Shown here one piece after another: positions 1-4,357 of a stretch of 5,321 nt of DNA. The DNA is from Methanobrevibacter sp. GTDB lineage: Archaea; Methanobacteriota; Methanobacteria; Methanobacteriales; Methanobacteriaceae. Within the stretch, counting starts at the first letter, position 1, and the number at the start of each line of letters is the position of its first letter. The notes below the pieces were generated by a model, which saw nothing but the letters and a program-made list of their open reading frames with translations, was not told where the DNA came from and did not search any database. The stretch spans positions 1 through 5,321 of the forward strand of contig JAITOM010000288.1 of NCBI GenBank assembly GCA_031289975.1, in the 5' to 3' direction. A program made the translations under genes and the position numbers.

Positions 1-316
1 CAACAAACAGTTTTTAAATATCTATATGGGGGGTTTAAATATTTTTTTTAGGATTTAATTTTTTATTTTTATTTTATTTTGTTTTAGTTTTGTTGATATT
101 CTTTTGTACTCAAAAATAATATTTTATTCGATGTCAAACTAATCTTTATTGTTAAATAGTTTCTAGTCATCTCAAAGATGTTGCGTTAGCATGAAGTTAA
201 AGATAATAATTATAATAGTATCAATATTAATTAAAAGAAATAAACTTAAAGAAGATTAAATAAGTGGAAAGAACTTAGAGGAATATAGTGTCTGGTATTA
301 GAAGAGTATTATACAT
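1..316. other. Non-coding left flank with T-rich tract and G6 run
   Basis: No open frame with a ribosome binding site is visible on either strand. Bases 41-95 are almost pure T/A with a strong T bias on the plus strand. Just before this, TTTAAATAT occurs twice (13-21 and 34-42), 21 bp apart or about two helical turns, separated by a segment ending in six Gs (28-33), which is unusual in such AT-rich DNA. One copy of the 18-bp repeat lies at 174-191. A 13-bp word GAAGTTAAAGATA at 193-205 recurs at 2286-2298 in the large spacer. The tract might be an easily melted region or simply spacer; nothing decides between these. Confidence 0.6.
174..191 (+). repeat. 18-bp dispersed repeat, copy 1
   Basis: This copy reads AAAGATGTTGCGTTAGCA. 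It shares the exact 11-bp core TTGCGTTAGCA with copies at 1839-1856 and 1864-1881, and differs from copy 2 at one of 18 positions. It lies about 1.65 kb from the other two, on the far side of the small-gene block. The core has short internal symmetry (TGC-GTTA-GCA). The role is unknown; a protein-binding or recombination site are options. Confidence 0.7.
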
Positions 317-345
317 AAAAAAAAAGAACCCAGTTTATTGGGCTC
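317..345 (-). terminator. Rho-independent terminator of the 157-aa gene
   Basis: Read on the minus strand, GAGCCCA and TGGGTTC form a 7-bp stem (one G-U pair) around a six-base loop, followed directly by nine Ts. It lies 22 bp beyond the stop codon of the 157-aa gene and closes the leftward gene block. Confidence 0.92.
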
Positions 346-367
346 TCGTTTACTTGGTATTAATCTA

Positions 368-841
368 TTAGCTATTCTTTATATTAGTTATCTCTTGTCT
401 CAAAGTTTCTATTTGTTTCTCAACTTCTTTAATGTCTTTCTCTAAGTCTATACTCTTAACACTTCTACCCATCTCATCAAATAAATCTCCTAGACTAGCT
501 CCACTTTTTTCAAGCTGCTCCTTATATAATCTATCTTCTTCATTTATAATAGATAGCTCGCCTGATAAATTACTAACGGTTGTTTGAAGTTCTTCTATTT
601 GTTTTAATATTGTAAACATTTGTGTTTCTTTTTCTTGTTCTTTTTCTTCTTGTTCTATTGCTTCTAAAGCTTTTTCTTGTGCTTCTTCTCTAGATTTTAA
701 TCCTTTATTATATTCTTTCATTTCTTTCTTTACTTGTTCAAGTCTTGCTTCTTCTTTATGTTGATTATATGAAGTAACTCCAAAAGATATTCCAACTGTT
801 GCAACTAATACTAATGAGCTTATTATTATAATCTTTTTCAT
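368..841 (-). CDS. Membrane-anchored coiled-coil protein (157 aa), function unknown
   Basis: The protein starts with two lysines and a hydrophobic stretch (about residues 4-24, rich in I, L, V, S), which reads as an N-terminal membrane anchor or uncleaved signal. No lipobox cysteine is present. The rest is highly charged and predicted helical: a Lys/Glu/Gln-rich segment at 28-75, a second heptad-like segment at 76-112, a Gly-containing break near 114-127, and a final coil at 130-157. The expected topology is N-in with the coiled coil outside the membrane. The start at 841 is set by AAAGGAGAG in the leader 8-9 bp upstream. The gene has its own TTGACT-17-TATAAT promoter and a strong terminator, so it is a one-gene unit. 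I do not recognise a family. Phage superinfection-exclusion or plasmid surface/entry-exclusion proteins can look like this, but that is only inference from architecture. Confidence 0.85.
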   Translation of the reverse strand: MKKIIIISSLVLVATVGISFGVTSYNQHKEEARLEQVKKEMKEYNKGLKSREEAQEKALEAIEQEEKEQEKETQMFTILKQIEELQTTVSNLSGELSIINEEDRLYKEQLEKSGASLGDLFDEMGRSVKSIDLEKDIKEVEKQIETLRQEITNIKNS

Positions 842-846
842 GTTTA

Positions 847-886
847 TCTCTCCTTTTAATCTCTCTCAACCCTATAATTAATTATA
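847..886 (-). repeat. 40-bp promoter/leader repeat, copy A
   Basis: This block runs from the -10 box through the Shine-Dalgarno AAAAGGAGAGA of the 157-aa gene. It matches 1603-1641 at 39 of 40 aligned positions, the only difference being one extra C. The proteins behind the two copies are unrelated, so the regulatory DNA is conserved or duplicated independently of the coding sequence. It includes the palindrome centred on the -10. Confidence 0.9.
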
Positions 887-909
887 GCATTTGTAGATAT
901 CAAAGTCAA
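881..909 (-). promoter_or_regulatory. Promoter of the 157-aa gene
   Basis: On the minus strand TTGACT (909-904) and a perfect TATAAT (886-881) are 17 bp apart. The -10 lies inside a perfect 16-bp palindrome CTATAATTAATTATAG (872-887), a plausible operator overlapping the promoter and start point. The leader then runs about 40 bases to the ribosome binding site and matches the leader of the 54-aa gene almost exactly. Confidence 0.9.
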
Positions 910-922
910 TAGATTTATCCAA
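901..922 (-). repeat. 22-bp repeat over the -35 of the 157-aa promoter
   Basis: Positions 901-922 match 1752-1773 at 21 of 22 bases (T910 versus G1761). The repeat covers the TTGACTTTG -35 box and an upstream GGATAAATC element. It contains TTATCCAAA on the plus strand, an 8 of 9 match to the DnaA-box consensus TTATCCACA. It shows that the repeated regulatory cassette extends upstream of the promoter core. Confidence 0.8.
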
Positions 923-929
923 AGAATAC

Positions 930-954
930 AAAAAAGAAGACTAATTTAGTCCTC
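930..954 (-). terminator. Rho-independent terminator overlapping the end of the 82-aa gene
   Basis: On the minus strand the last codons and stop of the 82-aa gene form the left arm of a hairpin (GAGGACT pairing with AGTCTTC, one G-U, loop AAATT) followed by six Ts. It separates the 82-aa gene from the 157-aa promoter, whose -35 lies about 20 bp further on. Confidence 0.85.
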
Positions 955-1194
955 TAGTAATATTTCCATAAACTTCTGAAGTTGTGTGAATTCTTTATTT
1001 TCATGAGAATACTTATTATAATCATATGCTATTGTCATTCCTGTATCCTGTATAGAATAAATAATATCTGATAGAGTTAATTCATCTCCGTTAAGCAAAT
1101 CCTCATTAAAATATTCATACCAGTCTTTTAATGGTTCACTCATCCATGTATAATTATTTATCACTTGTTTAAATTCTTTTAAGTTGTTTATCAT
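946..1194 (-). CDS. Small acidic protein (82 aa), unknown function
   Basis: This is an 82-residue soluble protein, acidic overall, rich in Asn, Glu, Asp and Tyr, with no membrane segment, Cys pair or known motif. Two mainly helical halves (residues 1-33 and 64-82) flank a TLSDIIYSIQDTG-type centre. The start at 1194 follows AAGGAG (1208-1203) with an 8-base gap. It has its own promoter at 1229-1257 and ends inside a terminator. It sits in a block of small leftward accessory genes and may be one of the small acidic proteins common on phages and plasmids (for example a DNA-mimic or host-takeover protein), but the sequence gives no specific support for this. Confidence 0.85.
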   Translation of the reverse strand: MINNLKEFKQVINNYTWMSEPLKDWYEYFNEDLLNGDELTLSDIIYSIQDTGMTIAYDYNKYSHENKEFTQLQKFMEILLED

Positions 1195-1228
1195 TTTATT
1201 CTCTCCTTTTAATCTATCCTACTAATTA

Positions 1229-1257
1229 ATAATAACATTTATAATATTGAAAGTCAA
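1229..1257 (-). promoter_or_regulatory. Promoter of the 82-aa gene
   Basis: TTGACT (1257-1252) and TATTAT (1234-1229) are spaced 17 bp. The -35 begins at the base right after the TAG stop (1260-1258) of the 57-aa gene. The leader shares 16 bp with copies A and C around the Shine-Dalgarno (1200-1215), but has lost the perfect palindrome over the -10, so its control may differ. Confidence 0.85.
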
Positions 1258-1431
1258 CTATTTTTTTAAATACTTATTCTTATTCAATAAATCTAAAAAC
1301 ATCTCTCTACATTGTATACAAGTCTCTGAGTTTTGTCCAAATTCTTCCGTTAGAATCATTGAAAGACGATTAACCAAAGTATAAAGTTCATCTTGGTCTA
1401 ATTCTCTCCAGCTAAATAGTTCTGTCATCAT
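1258..1431 (-). CDS. Small protein (57 aa), unknown function
   Basis: The start is placed at the first of two adjacent ATGs (1431 and 1428), because AGGAGGT lies 9 bases upstream (1447-1441). A longer frame opening at 1479 has no ribosome binding site and would overlap the 54-aa gene. The product starts MMTELFSWRELDQDELY and is mainly helical, with a lone CIQC (CxxC) motif near residues 40-43 and a Lys-rich end. One CxxC alone does not make a zinc site, though a dimer could share metal or form a disulfide. The gene starts one base after the stop of the 54-aa gene and shares its transcript. Confidence 0.8.
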   Translation of the reverse strand: MMTELFSWRELDQDELYTLVNRLSMILTEEFGQNSETCIQCREMFLDLLNKNKYLKK

Positions 1432-1432
1432 A

Positions 1433-1597
1433 TTATTTAAACCTCCTAATTTCTCTCTTAAGTAGAGTATCACGAACAATTTCCAATGCTATAAGTTCAT
1501 CCTCTAAGTCTATTGTTTCTTGTGAAATTCTATGTGTTTTCATTAATCTTATTTTAAGTTCTCTAACATCTTCTATAACCTTTGTTAATTCACTCAT
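1433..1597 (-). CDS. Small helical protein (54 aa), first gene of a bicistron
   Basis: An ATG at 1597 follows AAAAGGAGAG with the same spacing as in the other cassettes. The frame runs 54 codons to TAA at 1435-1433. The product starts MSELTKVIEDVRELKIRL and reads as two amphipathic helices with a turn near THRISQE (residues 21-27). This helix-turn-helix hairpin and its length recall Spo0E-like phosphatases, but the family's SQELD signature is replaced by EDELI, so the match is weak and catalysis unlikely. Its last codons (AGG AGG) also form the Shine-Dalgarno of the 57-aa gene one base downstream, so the two are probably translationally coupled. It may be a small regulator or dimerising partner. 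Confidence 0.8.
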   Translation of the reverse strand: MSELTKVIEDVRELKIRLMKTHRISQETIDLEDELIALEIVRDTLLKREIRRFK

Positions 1598-1602
1598 TTT
1601 AT

Positions 1603-1641
1603 TCTCTCCTTTTAATCTCTCTCAACCTATAATTAATTATA
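1603..1641 (-). repeat. Promoter/leader repeat, copy C
   Basis: This is the second near-identical copy of the 40-bp cassette at 847-886, running from the -10 to the Shine-Dalgarno of the 54-aa gene. The palindrome here is 14 bp (TATAATTAATTATA, 1628-1641). Confidence 0.9.
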
Positions 1642-1665
1642 TCATTTTCATTGTATACTTGTCAA
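1636..1665 (-). promoter_or_regulatory. Promoter of the 54-aa/57-aa genes, with A-tract upstream
   Basis: Consensus TTGACA (1665-1660) and TATAAT (1641-1636) are 18 bp apart. Upstream on the minus strand lie runs of A (about 1681-1696), resembling an UP element for RNA polymerase alpha-subunit contact. This should be the strongest promoter of the block. The -10 sits in the palindrome of copy C. Confidence 0.92.
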
Positions 1666-1731
1666 TAGTTTTTGAAAAGTTTTTTTATTTTTTTTTCTTG
1701 TTTAATAGGTTTTGCTCTTCCCTATGTATTA

Positions 1732-1760
1732 ATAATATCATTTTAGAAAAGCAAAGTCAA
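1732..1760 (-). promoter_or_regulatory. Fourth promoter-like cassette without an adjacent gene
   Basis: TTGACT (1760-1755) and TATTAT (1737-1732) are 17 bp apart, preceded by the same GGATAAATC element as the 157-aa promoter. The bases after the -10 still resemble the leader (TAATACATAGGGAAGAG beside TAATTATAGGGTTGAGAG) but then diverge, and no Shine-Dalgarno or frame follows. It may be a decayed cassette that lost its gene, a second upstream promoter for the 54-aa gene, or the source of a small RNA. Confidence 0.6.
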
Positions 1761-1773
1761 GAGATTTATCCAA
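1752..1773 (-). repeat. 22-bp repeat over the -35 of the orphan cassette
   Basis: This is the partner of 901-922, identical at 21 of 22 bases. It ties the orphan promoter to the 157-aa promoter by descent or by a shared binding protein. Confidence 0.8.
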
Positions 1774-1838
1774 GGGAATAAAAATAATTACTATTTAATG
1801 GAAGAAAGATTGCAAAAGATTCTAACAAGTGGTATAAG

Positions 1839-1856
1839 AAAGCTGTTGCGTTAGCA
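1839..1856 (+). repeat. 18-bp dispersed repeat, copy 2
   Basis: This copy reads AAAGCTGTTGCGTTAGCA. It lies exactly 25 bp from copy 3, to which it is identical except for one base (G1845 versus A1870). Confidence 0.75.
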
Positions 1857-1863
1857 CCTTGAT

Positions 1864-1881
1864 AAAGCTATTGCGTTAGCA
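1864..1881 (+). repeat. 18-bp dispersed repeat, copy 3
   Basis: This copy reads AAAGCTATTGCGTTAGCA. Here GCTA and TAGC also form a short inverted repeat around TTGCGT. Paired with copy 2 at a 25-bp period, it looks like a protein-binding array at the left edge of the large spacer. Confidence 0.75.
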
Positions 1882-1938
1882 TATGAAAAACCCTCGATTA
1901 TAAGGCGTTTTCCCAGAGTTAGAAGCAATCCTGAATAG

Positions 1939-1947
1939 TTATCCACT
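1939..1947 (+). other. DnaA-box-like site
   Basis: TTATCCACT matches the DnaA-box consensus TTATCCACA at 8 of 9 positions. It sits just before the GC island in the gene-free spacer upstream of the replication genes, which fits an origin. A single box could be chance. Confidence 0.4.
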
Positions 1948-1950
1948 TTT

Positions 1951-2080
1951 ATATTTCGAGAGCTCCTAGGTACCTTCTCGTACGTTGTAGGCCTATTCTA
2001 ATCGTTGGCCATCATAGAGACTTTCAAAACCTTGTGAGACTTTCGAGATTATCGACGAAGTCGAAGGGTCGAAGAGTTGT
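1951..2080. other. GC island with clustered palindromes in the gene-free spacer (candidate origin or structured RNA)
   Basis: Of these 130 bases, 57 are G or C (44%), far above the surroundings. Six palindromic hexamers fall within 52 bp: GAGCTC (1960), CCTAGG (1965), GGTACC (1969), CGTACG (1979), AGGCCT (1989) and TGGCCA (2006); the first three overlap. GAGACTTTC occurs twice, 19 bp apart (2017-2025, 2036-2044), and CGAAG three times (2056, 2062, 2070). No frame with a start and ribosome binding site crosses it, and it is not a recognisable tRNA or rRNA. A replication origin, a single-strand origin or a regulatory RNA would each fit. Confidence 0.6.
2038..2062. other. Stem-loop in the GC island
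   Basis: GACTTT pairs with GAAGTC (one G-U in the plus-strand reading). After a two-base bulge, CGA pairs with TCG and closes a five-base GATTA loop. The left arm includes the second GAGACTTTC repeat, so the first copy at 2017-2025 could compete for the same partner and give an alternative fold. Confidence 0.55.
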
Positions 2081-2490
2081 GAAGGAATTAAAAGAGGATA
2101 AAGATTGATATATTTTTAGTCCATATAAACGCTAAAACCTAGTTTAAAAGCATTCACAGATATCGCACATTATTAGAGATTTTCTCATAAAACAATCGTA
2201 CCAGGTGTTACGTCGTTATATATTTTTTTCATGAAAATCGACTCACTACTTATATAGGAATTACTCTATTTTTTTTCCCTTTATAGAAGTTAAAGATATA
2301 GAATATTAAAATATAAAACACCTTGTATCGTTGTCTTAGATAGCATCAACAAAATTCGAAAAAAACCACGAAAACTATAATTATACGAAAAAAATGTATT
2401 ATAGGGAATTATGAGAGAGAATTATGAGAGAAAATGCTGAACCTTAACTGTAGTATATCTGCTATCAACCTTAAATTCTTAAAATATATC
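2081..2490. other. Rest of the gene-free spacer before the replication operon
   Basis: No gene is supported here: all frames are short and lack ribosome binding sites. Visible structure includes a hairpin-capable TTAGAGATTTTCTCATAA near 2174, a 12-bp palindrome TTTTCATGAAAA (2226-2237), three CGAAAA words between 2357 and 2391, and a 13-bp tandem repeat (2406-2431). I see no convincing promoter on either strand within it. An origin-type function is plausible given the helicase and primase genes immediately downstream. Confidence 0.6.
2406..2431 (+). repeat. 13-bp perfect tandem repeat upstream of the replication promoter
   Basis: GAATTATGAGAGA occurs twice, head to tail and without mismatch, starting 85 bp before the -35 of the helicase gene. 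It could be an iteron-like or regulator-binding site; with only two copies, replication slippage is also possible. Confidence 0.75.
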
Positions 2491-2519
2491 TAGACTTTTA
2501 AAGTGATATATGATATAAT
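2491..2519 (+). promoter_or_regulatory. Promoter of the helicase/primase operon
   Basis: TAGACT (2491-2496) and a perfect TATAAT (2514-2519) are 17 bp apart, and TG one base before the -10 makes it an extended -10 promoter. An 11-bp palindrome ACTTTTAAAGT (2494-2504) overlaps the -35 and spacer and could be an operator. The leader of about 50 bases can form a small GAGTT/AACTC hairpin (2529-2544) before the Shine-Dalgarno AAAGGAG (2561-2567). Confidence 0.85.
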
Positions 2520-2574
2520 AATTATAAGGAGTTAATAAAAACTCTAAAAATATAAACTATAAAGGAGAAATAAA

Positions 2575-4029
2575 ATGCAAAATAATCAAATTAAAGTAAC
2601 AAGAGAAGAATTAGAAGACATTTTTAACACTGCAAAGTTTAGTATTACATCTAAATACAAAAGTTCTAAGTTTGGAGATTTAATAATAACGCAATCAAAT
2701 CTTGTGTTATTACTAGAAGATTTTTTTAATTGTCGATATGATACCTTCACAAAAACAGCAACTATTGAGTCTAAATATTTAGTAACAGATGATAAAAAAC
2801 TACAATTGCCAAATTTCATGGGTTTAAATAAAGATAGTATTTCTACTATAATTTCATTTATTGGTGAAATTTCAGAGTCTTATTATTCTGCAAAACTTGT
2901 AACAGAAACAATTGAAGTAATCTCAATACGGAATAGATATTCTTGTATTGAAGAATTTGCTTTTGCTCTTCAAGATACAAAAGATCCTTTTAACCTTAAA
3001 ACCGTTCCACCACAACTAGACAATTTCCTTATAAAAACGCTCGAACTACCAAATGAGGAAAAATATAAAGAGTTGATGCGATTGAGAATGATCTCAGCTT
3101 GGGCTAAGGTGTTTCTAGAAGAGCCAAATGATAAAATGGCAATCTCAATACAAGGAGCTTCTTCCATTGGTAAAAGTAAAATGATATCTACACTGTTTGA
3201 TTTAACTAAAATACCATTCTTTACTAGAAAAACTCATATGGAGGGCTCTAGACTCCCAGCATTAACAAATAGAACAGAAGCAATCTCACTACTAGGTAAA
3301 ATGGCATTTGAAATAGCAGAAATTGATTCAAGACAGGAAAGTAAAAGAGCATTAAAGGAAGCAATAACAAAAACATCCATGACTTTTCCTCCGCTCTATT
3401 CTAATGTTCCAGAAGATTTTCCAATAACATGGACCTGGTGGATAACCACTAATGATAAAACATTTTTATCTGGTAAAGAAGAAAATACTCGTTATTTTGT
3501 GTTAAATTCCCCTAGAGTAGGAAGTCCAACAGAATATATGAAAGAGTTTTTTAATAATGAAAAGATTATGTTGAAAATTTGGCAGGAATCCTTACTCTTA
3601 TATTTGGATTGGAAAAAACGAGGGGAACTATCAAAATTAGGTTACTACACTAATATTTTAACAAAAGAGTTTTCTACCGATAGAATTGATGTAACGTGGA
3701 AAAATTATGTTGATGAATTTATTGAAGATGTTTATGAGAATGATAACATTAATCAAAAATATTTTACTAAAAGTGATTTTAAAGAGCTCTATATTAAATG
3801 GTTAGAGACAAACGCTAAACAAGAATATAGAAATTTTTCATTAGCTAAATTTAAAATTGCCCTTAAAAACTCAAGATATATTAAAACCGATGAAAAGCAA
3901 ATTCATAGTAAATATTTTGAAGAAAACTTTGATAATATTTATAATTATGAAGCAGCCATTAGAAAAAATGAGAGTAAAAAAACAATGATAAAAGTTATTG
4001 AGTTAAAGGAGGAGAATAATAATGAATAG
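2575..4029 (+). CDS. VapE-like / SF3-type P-loop replicative helicase (484 aa)
   Basis: This is a P-loop ATPase likely to unwind DNA at the element's origin. Residues 1-125 are unrecognised. Residues 126-190 resemble the linker before the ATPase core in virulence-associated E proteins (DPFNLKTVPPQLDNFL, then a Leu/Arg-rich helix). The core holds Walker A GASSIGKS (194-201), an acidic Walker B-like AFEIAEID (244-251), a sensor-like ITTN with FL after it (290-298), and ENTRYF (303-308), matching the GNRRF-type arginine motif of the family. The order and spacing are as expected. Residues 393-445 (KYFTKSDFKELY onward) look like a helical, possibly winged-helix DNA-binding tail. No primase domain is fused; a separate primase lies two genes downstream. 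The start at 2575 has AAAGGAG 7 bases upstream and no competing ATG. VapE-like proteins are common in phage satellites and prophage replication modules. The family is assigned by motifs only. Confidence 0.85.
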   Translation: MQNNQIKVTREELEDIFNTAKFSITSKYKSSKFGDLIITQSNLVLLLEDFFNCRYDTFTKTATIESKYLVTDDKKLQLPNFMGLNKDSISTIISFIGEISESYYSAKLVTETIEVISIRNRYSCIEEFAFALQDTKDPFNLKTVPPQLDNFLIKTLELPNEEKYKELMRLRMISAWAKVFLEEPNDKMAISIQGASSIGKSKMISTLFDLTKIPFFTRKTHMEGSRLPALTNRTEAISLLGKMAFEIAEIDSRQESKRALKEAITKTSMTFPPLYSNVPEDFPITWTWWITTNDKTFLSGKEENTRYFVLNSPRVGSPTEYMKEFFNNEKIMLKIWQESLLLYLDWKKRGELSKLGYYTNILTKEFSTDRIDVTWKNYVDEFIEDVYENDNINQKYFTKSDFKELYIKWLETNAKQEYRNFSLAKFKIALKNSRYIKTDEKQIHSKYFEENFDNIYNYEAAIRKNESKKTMIKVIELKEENNNE

Positions 4030-4357
4030 AAATTTAATAAAATATGAGGAAATTTTAGGCTACTTGTACCAACTATTAGAAACTATAAACTATATTAATA
4101 GAAGAAGGAGCGGTTATGATTTTTATGATATAAACCAAATAGAAACTACGTATAATTATTTAAAAGATTCCTCCACTAAGAGTGAATTACTTGACTATTG
4201 TGATTATTATCACTCTTATATTATAAACCTAATTAATGACCCATTAGAAAACTATGAAGTAGGAGAATATGAGACAATAAATAAATGGGTTGAATCTAAA
4301 ATTATAAGTAGTGAACTTCTCAAAAGAATAATGGAGGTGCAAAAGGATGAATGTTAA
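4022..4357 (+). CDS. Unrecognised 111-aa protein between helicase and primase genes
   Basis: The start overlaps the helicase stop by 8 nt and follows AAAGGAGG (4005-4012) with a 9-base gap. The product is acidic, very rich in Tyr, Asn and Ile, helical, and without membrane segment or catalytic motif. A basic patch INRRRSG (near residues 25-31) could touch nucleic acid. A DYCDYYHSYI segment (about 59-68) has a Cys and a His but no further metal ligands. Its place between helicase and primase suggests a replication accessory role such as a loader, primase partner or origin-binding helper; this is inference from context. I do not recognise a family. Confidence 0.85.
   Translation: MNRNLIKYEEILGYLYQLLETINYINRRRSGYDFYDINQIETTYNYLKDSSTKSELLDYCDYYHSYIINLINDPLENYEVGEYETINKWVESKIISSELLKRIMEVQKDEC

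Noticed and set aside
1432..1479. N-terminal extension of the 57-aa protein from an ATG at 1479
   Set aside because: There is no ribosome binding site before it and it overlaps the 54-aa gene, whereas the ATG at 1431 has AGGAGGT at ideal spacing.
1798..1854. Plus-strand 18-aa frame starting MEERLQKILTSG
   Set aside because: It is short, has no Shine-Dalgarno, and its stop falls within the 18-bp repeat.
1859..1887. TTGATA-17-TATGAA promoter with the 18-bp repeat as spacer
   Set aside because: The -10 matches only 4 of 6, no gene follows, and the other two repeat copies have no matching boxes.
1885..1912. Terminator-like hairpin (GAAAA/TTTTC with CCT/AGG inner stem)
   Set aside because: The stem is broken by a two-by-two internal loop, the inner stem is only 3 bp, and no gene ends nearby.
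1850..2000. Minus-strand open frame across the left part of the GC island
   Set aside because: It is about 45 codons with no ATG and only a GTG start lacking a ribosome binding site; a chance opening from the higher GC is more likely.
2190..2240. Minus-strand peptide starting MKKIYNDVTPG (15 aa)
   Set aside because: No Shine-Dalgarno or promoter precedes it and it is too short to support.
2586..2819. Minus-strand frames inside the helicase gene (also 2970-3167) and inside the primase gene (4664-4873)
   Set aside because: They lie antisense within well-supported genes and have no promoter or ribosome binding site of their own.
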